Shown here: piece after piece, positions 17,267-26,185 of the stretch
Layout of the letters: each line of letters starts with the position of its first letter
How positions within the stretch are numbered: position 1 is the stretch's first letter
From: Candidatus Melainabacteria bacterium
GTDB taxonomy: Bacteria; Cyanobacteriota; Vampirovibrionia; Obscuribacterales; Obscuribacteraceae
Assembly (NCBI GenBank): GCA_012965515.1
Contig: DTSE01000417.1
Span: forward strand, 10,802 to 54,918
Reading direction: 5' to 3'
DNA: 44,117 nucleotides
Notes under the pieces: generated by a model
The model's input: the letters and a program-made list of their open reading frames with translations, nothing else
What the model was told of the DNA's origin: nothing
Databases searched by the model: none
Program-made: the position numbers and the translations under genes

Positions 17267-17459
17267 GTCGACGCCATGCGTCGACTGCGTACGGCAGACT
17301 GTGGGGTCGCATTGCATGCGACCAAAAGTGCGACTTTTGAAATTGGGCGCGTGCAACGCGCCCCCACGAAGTTCCGTTAAAGAGAAAAACGGAGATCCGA
17401 AGATCTCCGTTTCCCCTCTTCTAATTCATTTTGTTTGGGCGCGTGCAACGCGCCCCCAC
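17267..17459. repeat. Cluster of four short palindromic repeats
   Basis: Units at 17267-17285, 17301-17323, 17345-17367 and 17437-17459. Each is an 8-bp perfect stem around a 3-base loop (TGC, GCA or CAT), and three carry a GTGG/CCAC flank outside the stem on one side. Stem sequences differ between units but keep perfect pairing (GGTCGCAT with ATGCGACC; GGGCGCGT with ACGCGCCC; GTCGACGC with GCGTCGAC). Units in both orientations occur. See also 22706-22763, 34113-34196 and 37584-37656. Confidence 0.8.
17381..17412 (-). terminator. Intrinsic terminator of groEL with a UUCG loop
   Basis: On the minus strand an 11-bp perfect stem, AAACGGAGATC paired with GATCTCCGTTT, closes a TTCG loop between C and G (the very stable UUCG tetraloop). 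It is followed by TTTTTCTCTTT, about 65 bases past the groEL stop. This is a textbook Rho-independent terminator for the groES-groEL transcript. Confidence 0.88.
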
Positions 17460-17475
17460 GAGGAATTATTGATTC

Positions 17476-19167
<1,692 letters not shown>

Positions 19168-19189
19168 CTAGAGAATTGCGAGTCGGTGA

Positions 19190-19501
19190 TTAACCGATTA
19201 CTGCGAGGATGTCGCGCTCAGCAAGAATCAAGTATTCGACGCCATCGATTTTGACTTCGGTGCCTGAGTACTTAGCGAAAAGAACTTTGTCGCCGACTTT
19301 TACTTCCATAGGCTTACGACCGCCCTTTTCGTCGAGCGAGCCGGCGCCTACAGCGAGGATTTCGCCTTGCTGAGGCTTTTCCTTTGCTGTGTCAGGCAGG
19401 ACTATTCCACCCGCTGTCTTTTCTTCAGCTTCAAGCTTCTTGACCACAACGCGGTCTGCCAGCGGTTTCAATTGAACTTTCAACTGAGATGCAGTGCCCA
19501 A
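19190..19501 (-). CDS. groES: Co-chaperonin GroES (10 kDa subunit)
   Basis: A 103-residue GroES, the heptameric lid of GroEL. Motifs [14 protein letters not shown] (first strands), [14 protein letters not shown] (mobile loop that binds GroEL), [14 protein letters not shown] and [20 protein letters not shown] are all present. The start is a TTG at 19501, placed 8 bases after a strong GGAGG. A TTG five codons upstream (19516) would overlap that ribosome binding site, so it is less likely. It is the first gene of the groES-groEL operon; the leader contains a perfect hairpin at 19531-19548. Confidence 0.97.
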   Translation of the reverse strand: MGTASQLKVQLKPLADRVVVKKLEAEEKTAGGIVLPDTAKEKPQQGEILAVGAGSLDEKGGRKPMEVKVGDKVLFAKYSGTEVKIDGVEYLILAERDILAVIG

Positions 19502-19859
19502 TGGTATATCCTCCAATTTTCGATTCTAATCGCGAGTAAACACTCGCGCCGTAGGGTGCTCAAAGGGGTTGTCACGCACGTCTCGAGAGAAGCGCATACA
19601 CCCTTGCTACTTGGAAGTTTAACTACGGGATCAAGCCGTGTTCCCGGTTTTGCTCTTTTCTTAATCTTTTCTCCGAGCCGCTTATGACAGCCAGTACCGC
19701 CGTTTGTCGGCGCCGTTGGACCGCTACGAGCATGTTCAGCACATGATCAGCAATTACAAAACTAGAAGTTCGCGCGCGAGGTTCTGCCCAAGGCGTTATA
19801 CCGTGGTCAGTAGGCGACATTCAAAGAGGATATGGGCGCCGGCTGTTGCGAAGCACTTA
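19502..19859. other. groES upstream region, no gene
   Basis: This 358-bp gap between groES and the diguanylate cyclase gene contains the groES leader. No convincing coding frame, promoter pair or CIRCE (TTAGCACTC-N9-GAGTGCTAA) was seen. The only clear structure is the hairpin at 19531-19548. Confidence 0.6.
19531..19548 (-). promoter_or_regulatory. Perfect hairpin in the groES leader
   Basis: CGCGAGT and ACTCGCG form a perfect 7-bp stem around AAAC, about 30 bases upstream of the groES start. It differs from the CIRCE/HrcA operator consensus. It could be an operator or an RNA element acting on groES translation; inference only. Confidence 0.4.
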
Positions 19860-21539
19860 TTACTGTTCGCCTTGCCCCTTCTTTTTCACCAATTGAGGTT
19901 GCTTGGTCATCCACGAAGCGTATTCAGGAGCGACGGTGAGACGGCTCTGCAAGCGAGATTGACGCTCGTTGACGACAGACATCTTCGCCTGGCTGGCGAT
20001 TTCTTCCCAGGGAATCGGTCCGCTGGCGATATAAGAGCCGGTCTCGGCTTCTTTGATGCGGTCACGACCTTCGTATTTAGCGATATCCAAAGCCTGTTCG
20101 GCGCATTTCGTCAATTCCTGTGGATTCTCGGAATTACCGGGATATGTCGATACGCCGATGGAGACTGTGATCGTGCCGACGCCCGGTGCAGTGGCGTTGC
20201 GAATTGTCTGGCGCAATCGCTCGGCGACCTCCCCGGCACTGCTTCTCGGTGTTTCCGGAAGAATGACGGCAAACTCTTCTCCGCCGTAGCGGCAAGCGAT
20301 ATCGATGTCGCGCAGCGCGTTCTTAATTACCTTAGCGACGTGCTTGATTGCTTCACCACCTTTGTCCTGACCGAGGTGGTCGTTGACTTGAGCGAAGTGG
20401 TCGAGGTCGATAAGGAGTAAGCCGAATTCGTGCTTGTGTCTGCCGGCGCGCTCTGTTTCCTTCGCAAGCGATTCTTCGAAATGTCTGCGGTTGTAGAGCC
20501 CTGTGTGAGCATCCAAAATAGATTGAGAAGCGGTCGACTCGTGCGTCAGAGCCACATGCATAGCGGTTGCGACCTGGCTGGTCAATGACTCCAGCAAATC
20601 GATTTGTTCGCGGTGGAAGGCTCTGGAATCGGTGGAGAATACCTCCAGAACGCCCATTGGCTGTCCGTCGTAAACCATGGGCAAGGCGACAACCGACATG
20701 AAAGGGGCGCCGCCCATCGCTCTGGGCAAACCGAATGGCTCACGGGCGCCGTCGCCAATGTATTCAGTCTTACCGCTGCGTATGCAATTACCGGCAATCG
20801 TGCTTTGCGTCCCCATCTCGAAATCGCCCAGACTGCTGCCATCCAGCCCTTTGAACGCGGCCAGGTGGAAGCCTTGCTTATTGGCATCGAGCAGAAGAAT
20901 GGCGCAAGTAGTTGTGTTGCCAAGGATGAGCGCAGTGTCGGCTGCGATTTGCAACACGTCGCCAACCTCAAGAACGCTGCCAGAGAGCGCGCAGGACGTT
21001 TTATACAGCGTGCTCAGTCTTTCCCTCTCATATTCGCTGCGCCCAAAAAGGATGGAATTCGCGATGGCCAGCGCCACAATGTCGGCGATGTCTTTGAGGA
21101 AATCGATGTAGTTGAGGAAGGTTTGATTATGGACTTCGATGAGAACCCCACCGACAAGCAAGTTAGCCGAAATCAAAGGCAGAGCAATCTGCCCGTTGCT
21201 GCCTTCACGGCGCATAATCTGATTGCTGATTTCCGGCGCCTGTTGGAGATTCTGCACTCCGATCGGGGTGCGTTTTTGGACCACATACTTCAGTAAGCTT
21301 TCAGCCGAAAAGGGCAAAACCTTCATTTGCTCAAGCGAGGCATCTGAATAGCCTTTCGCCGCCATCAGTTTTAGCGCCAGGCTTTCATTGTCGGAAAGGA
21401 AAATCGCCACTTTGGCGCCGCCTAGTAATTCCGCAAATTGCAAGACTGCAGCATCCAACACGTCTTTCAATCGCAAAGACGACAACAAAGCCTTCTGCAT
21501 GTTCACCATACGCGGCAGAAGGTTGGTTTCAGTGGTCAT
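19860..21539 (-). CDS. GAF-GAF-GGDEF diguanylate cyclase
   Basis: A 559-residue soluble signalling protein that should make cyclic di-GMP from two GTP. Two GAF sensor domains come first (~15-165 and ~175-330), then the cyclase domain (~340-500). Its key motifs are intact: DAHTGLYNRRHF at the start, LLLIDLDHFAQVND with the metal-binding Asp, and RYGGEEF with the active-site GGEEF at 419-423. An RDID motif at 410-413, five residues before GGEEF, is a complete inhibitory I-site (RxxD), so feedback inhibition by the product is expected. The ~60-residue tail after the domain is not recognised. The ligands of the GAF domains are unknown. A GGGGAGAG ribosome binding site precedes the ATG. Confidence 0.95.
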   Translation of the reverse strand: MTTETNLLPRMVNMQKALLSSLRLKDVLDAAVLQFAELLGGAKVAIFLSDNESLALKLMAAKGYSDASLEQMKVLPFSAESLLKYVVQKRTPIGVQNLQQAPEISNQIMRREGSNGQIALPLISANLLVGGVLIEVHNQTFLNYIDFLKDIADIVALAIANSILFGRSEYERERLSTLYKTSCALSGSVLEVGDVLQIAADTALILGNTTTCAILLLDANKQGFHLAAFKGLDGSSLGDFEMGTQSTIAGNCIRSGKTEYIGDGAREPFGLPRAMGGAPFMSVVALPMVYDGQPMGVLEVFSTDSRAFHREQIDLLESLTSQVATAMHVALTHESTASQSILDAHTGLYNRRHFEESLAKETERAGRHKHEFGLLLIDLDHFAQVNDHLGQDKGGEAIKHVAKVIKNALRDIDIACRYGGEEFAVILPETPRSSAGEVAERLRQTIRNATAPGVGTITVSIGVSTYPGNSENPQELTKCAEQALDIAKYEGRDRIKEAETGSYIASGPIPWEEIASQAKMSVVNERQSRLQSRLTVAPEYASWMTKQPQLVKKKGQGEQ

Positions 21540-21840
21540 GTACTCTCCCCTTTACGAACGCACGCCCCAAAGCACTTATATAGGGATGCTACCCAGTTTT
21601 GGCATTATGCCCTGAATAGTTACACGTATTTACCATAAACTGAGGCCTTACATTGCTATTTTATGTTCGATTTGGACTTTTACTTTTCTTGCGGTAACAA
21701 ATTCCACCTGACTACGACCTGGTAAGCAGTTTGGTGCTATTCAATAGTGGCGATTCGGCTGCGAAGACAGAGCGAAAAATCAGCGAACAATTAGGACAAA
21801 CTGAGCCATAATTTCAGTGGCAACTGGAGAGATCGAATAA
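21540..21840. other. Divergent intergenic region, no gene
   Basis: 301 bp between the diverging diguanylate cyclase and HIT genes, AT-rich around 21640-21700. It must hold promoters for both, but no convincing -35/-10 pair was found. A TATATAAG stretch lies on the minus strand near 21578-21585, about 40 bases upstream of the cyclase start. Confidence 0.5.
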
Positions 21841-22191
21841 GTGAGTGACAACAGAGAACCTAACTGCATTTTCTGCAAGATAGTAGCCGGTGAGATACCT
21901 GCGAAATTAGTGGCGGAAGATGAACACCTGGTGGCTTTCCGCGACATCAATGCGCAAGCGCCGACGCATATTCTCGTGATTCCGCGCAAGCATGCAAAAA
22001 ACATATTGGAAGTAGCGGACACTTCACTAGTCGGACATCTATTTTCGAAAGCCGGTGAGATCGCTGTCAAAGAGCAGTTGCAGAACGGCTTTCGCCTGGT
22101 CGTGAACACTGGTGATGATGGTGGACAAACGGTTCATCACCTGCACATTCATATTTTGGGTGGGCGTGCAATGAGCTGGCCGCCAGGCTAG
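21841..22191 (+). CDS. HIT-family nucleotide hydrolase (HINT-like)
   Basis: A 116-residue HIT protein. These enzymes hydrolyse AMP-linked substrates such as adenosine phosphoramidates. The N-terminus NCIFCKIVAGEIPAKLV carries a CxxC zinc pair typical of the HINT/PKCI subgroup, and the active-site triad is in VHHLHIHILGGR (HxHxH). The GTG start is placed 9 bases after GGAGAG. The protein ends AMSWPPG, the usual C-terminus of HINT proteins. It is divergent from the cyclase gene and followed by a 195-bp gap before the small Trp-rich gene. Confidence 0.95.
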   Translation: MSDNREPNCIFCKIVAGEIPAKLVAEDEHLVAFRDINAQAPTHILVIPRKHAKNILEVADTSLVGHLFSKAGEIAVKEQLQNGFRLVVNTGDDGGQTVHHLHIHILGGRAMSWPPG

Positions 22192-22386
22192 AGCGAGAGA
22201 AGTGGCATCACTCGAAAGTGTTATGCCACGCCGATTTTGTAGTGTAATGACAAAATGGACCCGGTTTCAGATGCTTGGGAACTGGGTATTACCTAATTGC
22301 AGGGGCATTACAGCTGATGCGATCCCTGCAAAGGAAAATCAACGGGAAATTTTTCCAGTTGGCTCGCTTCTACGGGGAATGCCGCT

Positions 22387-22596
22387 ATGGTCACTCAGCA
22401 GAATACAACAGAAACAGAACAAGTTCTCTGGATGGCGGACTGCTATTCTCTTGCGAAGCGCTTTCCAAATCCGCATACCTGGCTCTCGTTGCTGCAGCCG
22501 GACGAACCGACCGACGCACACGATATCAATCCTTTCCATTATTGGTTGTGGATGGAAATTTGGAAGGCGGCTCAAACAGAGCAGAACGCAGCATAG
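22387..22596 (+). CDS. Small Trp-rich protein
   Basis: A 69-residue acidic protein with five Trp residues (VLWMADCYS, HTWLSLLQ, HYWLWMEIWKAA). It has no signal peptide and no membrane helix. It is supported by a GGGGAA motif upstream and a strong intrinsic terminator at 22631-22669 just after its stop. Other frames are open over the same DNA but lack these signs. Not recognised; possibly a small lineage-specific protein. Confidence 0.6.
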   Translation: MVTQQNTTETEQVLWMADCYSLAKRFPNPHTWLSLLQPDEPTDAHDINPFHYWLWMEIWKAAQTEQNAA

Positions 22597-22630
22597 TCAG
22601 TAGCCACCTGAGTTACCGATTCTAAGCTTG

Positions 22631-22669
22631 ATTTGCGCGTGTCTACGTGACACGCGCAAATTGTTTTTT
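22631..22669 (+). terminator. Intrinsic terminator after the small Trp-rich gene
   Basis: A perfect 13-bp stem, ATTTGCGCGTGTC paired with GACACGCGCAAAT, around TACGT, followed by TGTTTTTT. It ends the plus-strand transcript of the 22387 gene. Confidence 0.88.
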
Positions 22670-22705
22670 GCGAATCTGTTTCCAACCGAGCGTTTCCAAC
22701 CAAGC

Positions 22706-22763
22706 GTGGGGGCGCATTGCATGCGCCCATTTTTTTTGAAGGGCGCATGCAATGCGCCCCCAC
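22706..22763. repeat. Inverted pair of palindromic repeats
   Basis: Two units of the palindrome family face each other (22706-22728 and 22741-22763). Each has the stem GGGCGCAT/ATGCGCCC with a TGC or GCA loop, and the outer flanks are GTGG and CCAC. The two 23-base units are exact reverse complements across a 12-base T-rich spacer, so the whole can fold into one 23-bp stem. It lies 10 bp from the 3' end of the minus-strand gene at 22773 and could end its transcript. Confidence 0.85.
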
Positions 22764-22772
22764 AATTCTGTT

Positions 22773-23882
22773 CTATTTCACACCGTTCGATGCGAGCTTT
22801 TTCGGTTCTGCCTTTTGTGGAACCAGCGCTGCTCTGTCATGGCGTGAATTAGGCTCCACCGTAGTGTTTCCAGCCACAACAGTGTTGTTCAATTCACTGT
22901 TTCTTCCAATTTTTGAATCAGCCCACACCAAGCAGTCGGTCAGTGAAGCACCTTCTTCGACGATGCAATTGTCGCCCAGAATCACGCGTCCAGAAAGTTT
23001 CGCGTTAGCTGCAATCTCGCAATTTTTTCCTGTCATCAAAATCGCATCGATCTTTGCTGTTTCGTGAACTGTCGTTCCGGCACCGAGAAGGCGGTCACTG
23101 GCGGGTTTGCCGCCGTGCTGCGCACCGCTAATCGATTCGCTTACGAACTCCTCAGTCTCAAGTTTCACTGTGCCTTCGATCGCGTCGAAATTCGCTTCAA
23201 GATACTGAGGAATTGCACCGACATCCGACCAGTACGTTCCCTTAGCCATCTCGATTCCCAGCACTGGCAGTCCTTTTGCGACCAACTGCGGGAACAGTTG
23301 TCTGCCAAAACCAAACTCACCTGTTTCAGGAATGTGCGAAAAAACTTCCGGTTCTAAAATGTATATACCTGTCGAGGCAAGATCAGAAAGTGCGTCTTCC
23401 ACTGCCGGCTTCTCTTGAAACCCTGTGATGAAGCCATCCTGGTTCTGCACGACGATGCCAAAACGTGTGACATCATCGACTCTCTTTAGAGCAATCGACG
23501 CAAGCGCCTTTTTGTCTTTGTGCTCTCTGATGATGCTAGTCAGATCAGCGTCTGTGAGCAAATCACCCATCACAACAATGAAGGTGCCATCGATCAAATG
23601 CTCTTTCATCGAGCGCACACCGCCGGCGTCGCCGGAGAGCTGTTCTTCATAACGGCAAGTCAGCTTCATGCCGAGCTTTTCTGCATCACCAAAGTACTCG
23701 GTGATTTTGTGTGGCAAGTAGTGCAAGTTTGCATACACTTCGGTGATGCCGTGCGCCTTAAGCAAGCGCATCATGTGCTCCATGACCGGCACATTGGCAA
23801 TCGGAACGAGTGGCTTGGGCACCTGGGTAGTCAAAGGCTCGAGGCGAGAACCCACGCCTGCCGCCAGAAGCATTGCCTTCAA
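22773..23882 (-). CDS. Sugar-nucleotide pyrophosphorylase (mannose-1-phosphate guanylyltransferase-like)
   Basis: A 369-residue nucleotidyltransferase that should join NTP and a sugar-1-phosphate to make an NDP-sugar for cell-surface glycans. The N-terminal domain (~1-240) has LAAGVGSRLEPLTTQVPKPL (NTP-binding signature), LSGDAGGVRSMKEHL, VVMGDLLTDADL (metal-binding Asp), FQEKPAVED, STGIYILEPEVF and YWSDVGAIPQYLEAN. The C-terminus (~265-350) is a hexapeptide-repeat left-handed helix, ending in a short Lys-rich tail. Base and sugar specificity cannot be settled; the GMPP type (GDP-mannose) is the nearest match by eye, RmlA or GlmU-like are alternatives. A palindrome pair lies just past the stop. 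Confidence 0.88.
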   Translation of the reverse strand: MKAMLLAAGVGSRLEPLTTQVPKPLVPIANVPVMEHMMRLLKAHGITEVYANLHYLPHKITEYFGDAEKLGMKLTCRYEEQLSGDAGGVRSMKEHLIDGTFIVVMGDLLTDADLTSIIREHKDKKALASIALKRVDDVTRFGIVVQNQDGFITGFQEKPAVEDALSDLASTGIYILEPEVFSHIPETGEFGFGRQLFPQLVAKGLPVLGIEMAKGTYWSDVGAIPQYLEANFDAIEGTVKLETEEFVSESISGAQHGGKPASDRLLGAGTTVHETAKIDAILMTGKNCEIAANAKLSGRVILGDNCIVEEGASLTDCLVWADSKIGRNSELNNTVVAGNTTVEPNSRHDRAALVPQKAEPKKLASNGVK

Positions 23883-24054
23883 CTAAGCCTGACCTGCATC
23901 AGCAAGCCCTCCCACAAGAGTAGAACCTGGTAAACCCCAATAGTTTACAGGTAAACAGTAGCCCTTGTTTACCTTGGTGGACCTTTGCGTACTGTCAAAT
24001 TCCGGCAAATAGCGCGGGCGCCGCCGTTTCTCTGACAGTGAAATTCAGTTCAGC

Positions 24055-25515
24055 TCAAATATGCAAGTCGGGAGCGCTGAGTGAGGTCATGTCGTCTTCG
24101 ACGTGCAAACGCGCACTCTGGACTCGTTCTTTGATCTTGCGGGCTATATCGAGAGTCAGCCACTCATTTCCGTGGCTAGTGGACTGTTCCATTTCGGAAT
24201 TTGCAATTGCATCGTATATATCCGAATCGAATGCCAAAGAGAATCTCGTCCACTCATTGAGAGTCATATCCGAGGGCGATTTGTGCCTTTGCTTACAATA
24301 CTCGACGAGTTCTTGAACAGCTTTTTCAGCTTTCTTTCTGTCGACTCCACGATCGACCAAGAACTGAATTGCCGACTCGCCCGAGACAATAACGGGATTA
24401 GAAGCGTCTTTCAGATTCTCGACATCAAATTCGAGATTCGGCAAATATGCGATCAAAAGATCGATCAAGAAATTGATGTTGTCAGAAATATCAATTGCAG
24501 CCGGCACACACTCTTCGAAGTCCTGACTGTAGTTGATCGAAAGTCCTTTCATCGCTGAGAGAGTTGCCTGCAAATCACCAAACACGGCAGCAGGTCTTGT
24601 TCTCAGAACAGCAAGCACTTCTTGATTGCGCTTCTGGGAAACTTCTTGATCGTAGAATTGAAATGGTTGAGTTTGACGAACAAAGCCGAATTCCTGAGTC
24701 GACCAAGTCATAAGGTCGGACGACAACTGCGAGATGTGAACGCTTAAAATCGATGCGAAAGCTGCAAACTCCATGAGATAGTCTCGATCCGTTGCCGCAT
24801 CCAAACCGTTTTCCAAAATAGTGTAAAAGCCGAGGTACTGACCGATTCTCTGGCGATCAATGACTTTGCCGCTGGAAAGTTGGACGTTCTCCGAAAGAGG
24901 CAAGGTATCGAGTTTCTTGCGAATGTCTTCCAAGCGCTGGAAATCGCGCGCGAAGCGCAGTTCGTAGGTAAGCCAGAAATCGGCAACCATAATGGAGCGC
25001 GCTTTTTTCAAATGCACGTAAGTGGGCAAATGTATCTCAGCGTGCTGATCGGCAAGATTCAAGAGTGTGAGACGCAGCTGTGCGATGCTGGCTGCTGTTG
25101 ATAAGGCTGTATCGCGCATCCATAGCCGAGTATCCACGGAAAGCTGTTCGCGAGGCGTGGAGAACAGTCTTACGGCACCAGCATTGACGCCGAAGGTTTC
25201 ACTCAAATGTCTTTCTACTGCAGAAAGAACGTCCTCGTCATTCCTGTCCAGGATGTTCTCGCCTTCATGTACGCGTTTTCGTAAATCGCCTACCGCAGAG
25301 GCAAGCCCTGTGGCAATGTCCGGATCGATCAAAGAACAGTCGCCCAGCATGCGCAAATGCGCCTGGGTGGACTGCAGCGTGAACGGCAACAGCATTGCTT
25401 CGATGCGTGGATTTTGCCAGAGACGACGAACGTTGGCCGACTGCAGCGGATCGCCTGCAAAGCCGCCATTGCGAGCTTTTGCTCTTTCGTCTCTAAACTC
25501 TTGTTCCTGCCTCAT
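24055..25515 (-). CDS. Argininosuccinate-lyase-like protein with degenerate active site
   Basis: A 486-residue member of the fumarase/aspartase superfamily whose layout follows argininosuccinate lyase (ArgH): NGGFAGDPL, DEDVLSAVERHLSETFG, DTRLWMRD, LPTYVHLKKARSI (ArgH GYTHLQRAQP; the His is kept, Thr becomes Val) and MKGLSINYSQDFEE (ArgH LKGLPLAYNKD). Two catalytic segments are altered. The ArgH SRNDQ loop (TGRSRNDQVATDTR) is FSTPREQLSVDTR at ~119-130, and the flexible serine loop GSSIMPQKKNPD is replaced by QFYDQEVSQKRNQEV (~286-300), so the catalytic Ser is absent. It may not be a lyase at all. It lies 48 bases from a 13-bp repeat array in its own leader. Confidence 0.8.
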   Translation of the reverse strand: MRQEQEFRDERAKARNGGFAGDPLQSANVRRLWQNPRIEAMLLPFTLQSTQAHLRMLGDCSLIDPDIATGLASAVGDLRKRVHEGENILDRNDEDVLSAVERHLSETFGVNAGAVRLFSTPREQLSVDTRLWMRDTALSTAASIAQLRLTLLNLADQHAEIHLPTYVHLKKARSIMVADFWLTYELRFARDFQRLEDIRKKLDTLPLSENVQLSSGKVIDRQRIGQYLGFYTILENGLDAATDRDYLMEFAAFASILSVHISQLSSDLMTWSTQEFGFVRQTQPFQFYDQEVSQKRNQEVLAVLRTRPAAVFGDLQATLSAMKGLSINYSQDFEECVPAAIDISDNINFLIDLLIAYLPNLEFDVENLKDASNPVIVSGESAIQFLVDRGVDRKKAEKAVQELVEYCKQRHKSPSDMTLNEWTRFSLAFDSDIYDAIANSEMEQSTSHGNEWLTLDIARKIKERVQSARLHVEDDMTSLSAPDLHI

Positions 25516-25564
25516 GAAATCGGGTCCGAAGGTCCATCTAGATTGACGTTCTATTTAAACCAAG

Positions 25565-25615
25565 ATCTTAAAACGAGATCTTAAACCGAAATCTTAAACC
25601 GAAATCGTGCGAAAT
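25565..25615. repeat. Three 13-bp direct repeats upstream of the lyase-like gene
   Basis: ATCTTAAAACGAG, ATCTTAAACCGAA and ATCTTAAACCGAA follow each other at 25565, 25578 and 25591 with an exact 13-base period, and a weak fourth copy starts at 25604. The array is ~50 bases upstream of the minus-strand start at 25515. It could be a protein-binding array; not a match to a site I know. Confidence 0.65.
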
Positions 25616-25641
25616 ATCGACTTCAAAGGCAAAAGATAGAG

Positions 25642-25782
25642 CTATTTACGTGCGGTTTCGACTTTTCTCTTAGACTTTTCGATCTGCTTTTGGTAGCGAT
25701 TCAATTCTTCTTTGTAGCGCTTTTGAACTTCTTGAAAATTCTTGCTCGTCGAGCTAGGACTGGTTTTGTATTCTCTTTCCAT
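25642..25782 (-). CDS. 46-residue basic helical protein
   Basis: A 46-residue frame: MEREYKTSPSSTSKNFQEVQ, then KRYKEELNRYQKQIEKSKRK and VETARK. It is very Lys/Arg-rich (about a quarter) with a helical heptad-like pattern in the second half. An AGAAG motif sits directly before the ATG. It lies between the lyase-like gene and a gene-free stretch, in the same direction as the lyase. It could bind nucleic acid or act as a small coiled-coil partner. No family recognised. Confidence 0.5.
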   Translation of the reverse strand: MEREYKTSPSSTSKNFQEVQKRYKEELNRYQKQIEKSKRKVETARK

Positions 25783-26185
25783 CTTCTTCTGTACTCTGTA
25801 TTTAGAATCTTGGTGTCAAAGCAAGTTTGATCAAGATCGTGTTTGGTCTAACGCGGTTTCCGCGAGCCCACTGCATTTTTCGAATCTCTGATTACTACGG
25901 TCTCAAACGTCAATCTTGCGATTTCAGCAGCAGCTAAGCTCTAAAACTTTTCGTATAGGGACCGGCGCTTCGTCGAAATGGTTCCCGTGTGGTTAAAAGA
26001 TCCGGACGGCGCACCGATTACCTGATGCTTGGCGGATTCCTAAGAATCCCTGGCACATCAAATACGTCTGTGAAACACTATAACACGTTTTAATAAATGT
26101 CAAAGCCTAATTCTGCTGGGTTTTTCCGAACACGCAAGAAGCAAAAGCGCGGTTTGCAGCTCAAGATGGCTCGCTGTCTGGGTTC
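25783..26185. other. Gene-free stretch with small hairpins
   Basis: 403 bp between the 46-residue gene and the MFS gene. It holds CGCGG-TTT-CCGCG at 25852-25864 and GGATTC-CTAA-GAATCC near 26034-26049. Neither has a clear T-run, so terminator function is doubtful. An open frame begins at 26097 but is antisense to the MFS gene for most of its length. No RNA gene was recognised. Confidence 0.55.

Larger units (their letters stand above)
17137..17475. other. Gene-free stretch holding two terminators and four palindromic repeats
   Basis: Between the small gene ending at 17136 and groEL, this stretch holds a plus-strand terminator (17216-17246), four related palindromes (17267-17459) and the groEL terminator on the minus strand (17381-17412). 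No coding frame is convincing. Confidence 0.8.

Noticed and set aside
17267..17459. Repeat cluster as a CRISPR array
   Set aside because: Units are palindromes of varied stem and irregular spacing; no constant spacer length and no cas genes nearby.
19521..19620. CIRCE heat-shock operator before groES
   Set aside because: The visible inverted repeat (CGCGAGT/ACTCGCG, 4-base loop) does not match the CIRCE consensus arms or spacing.
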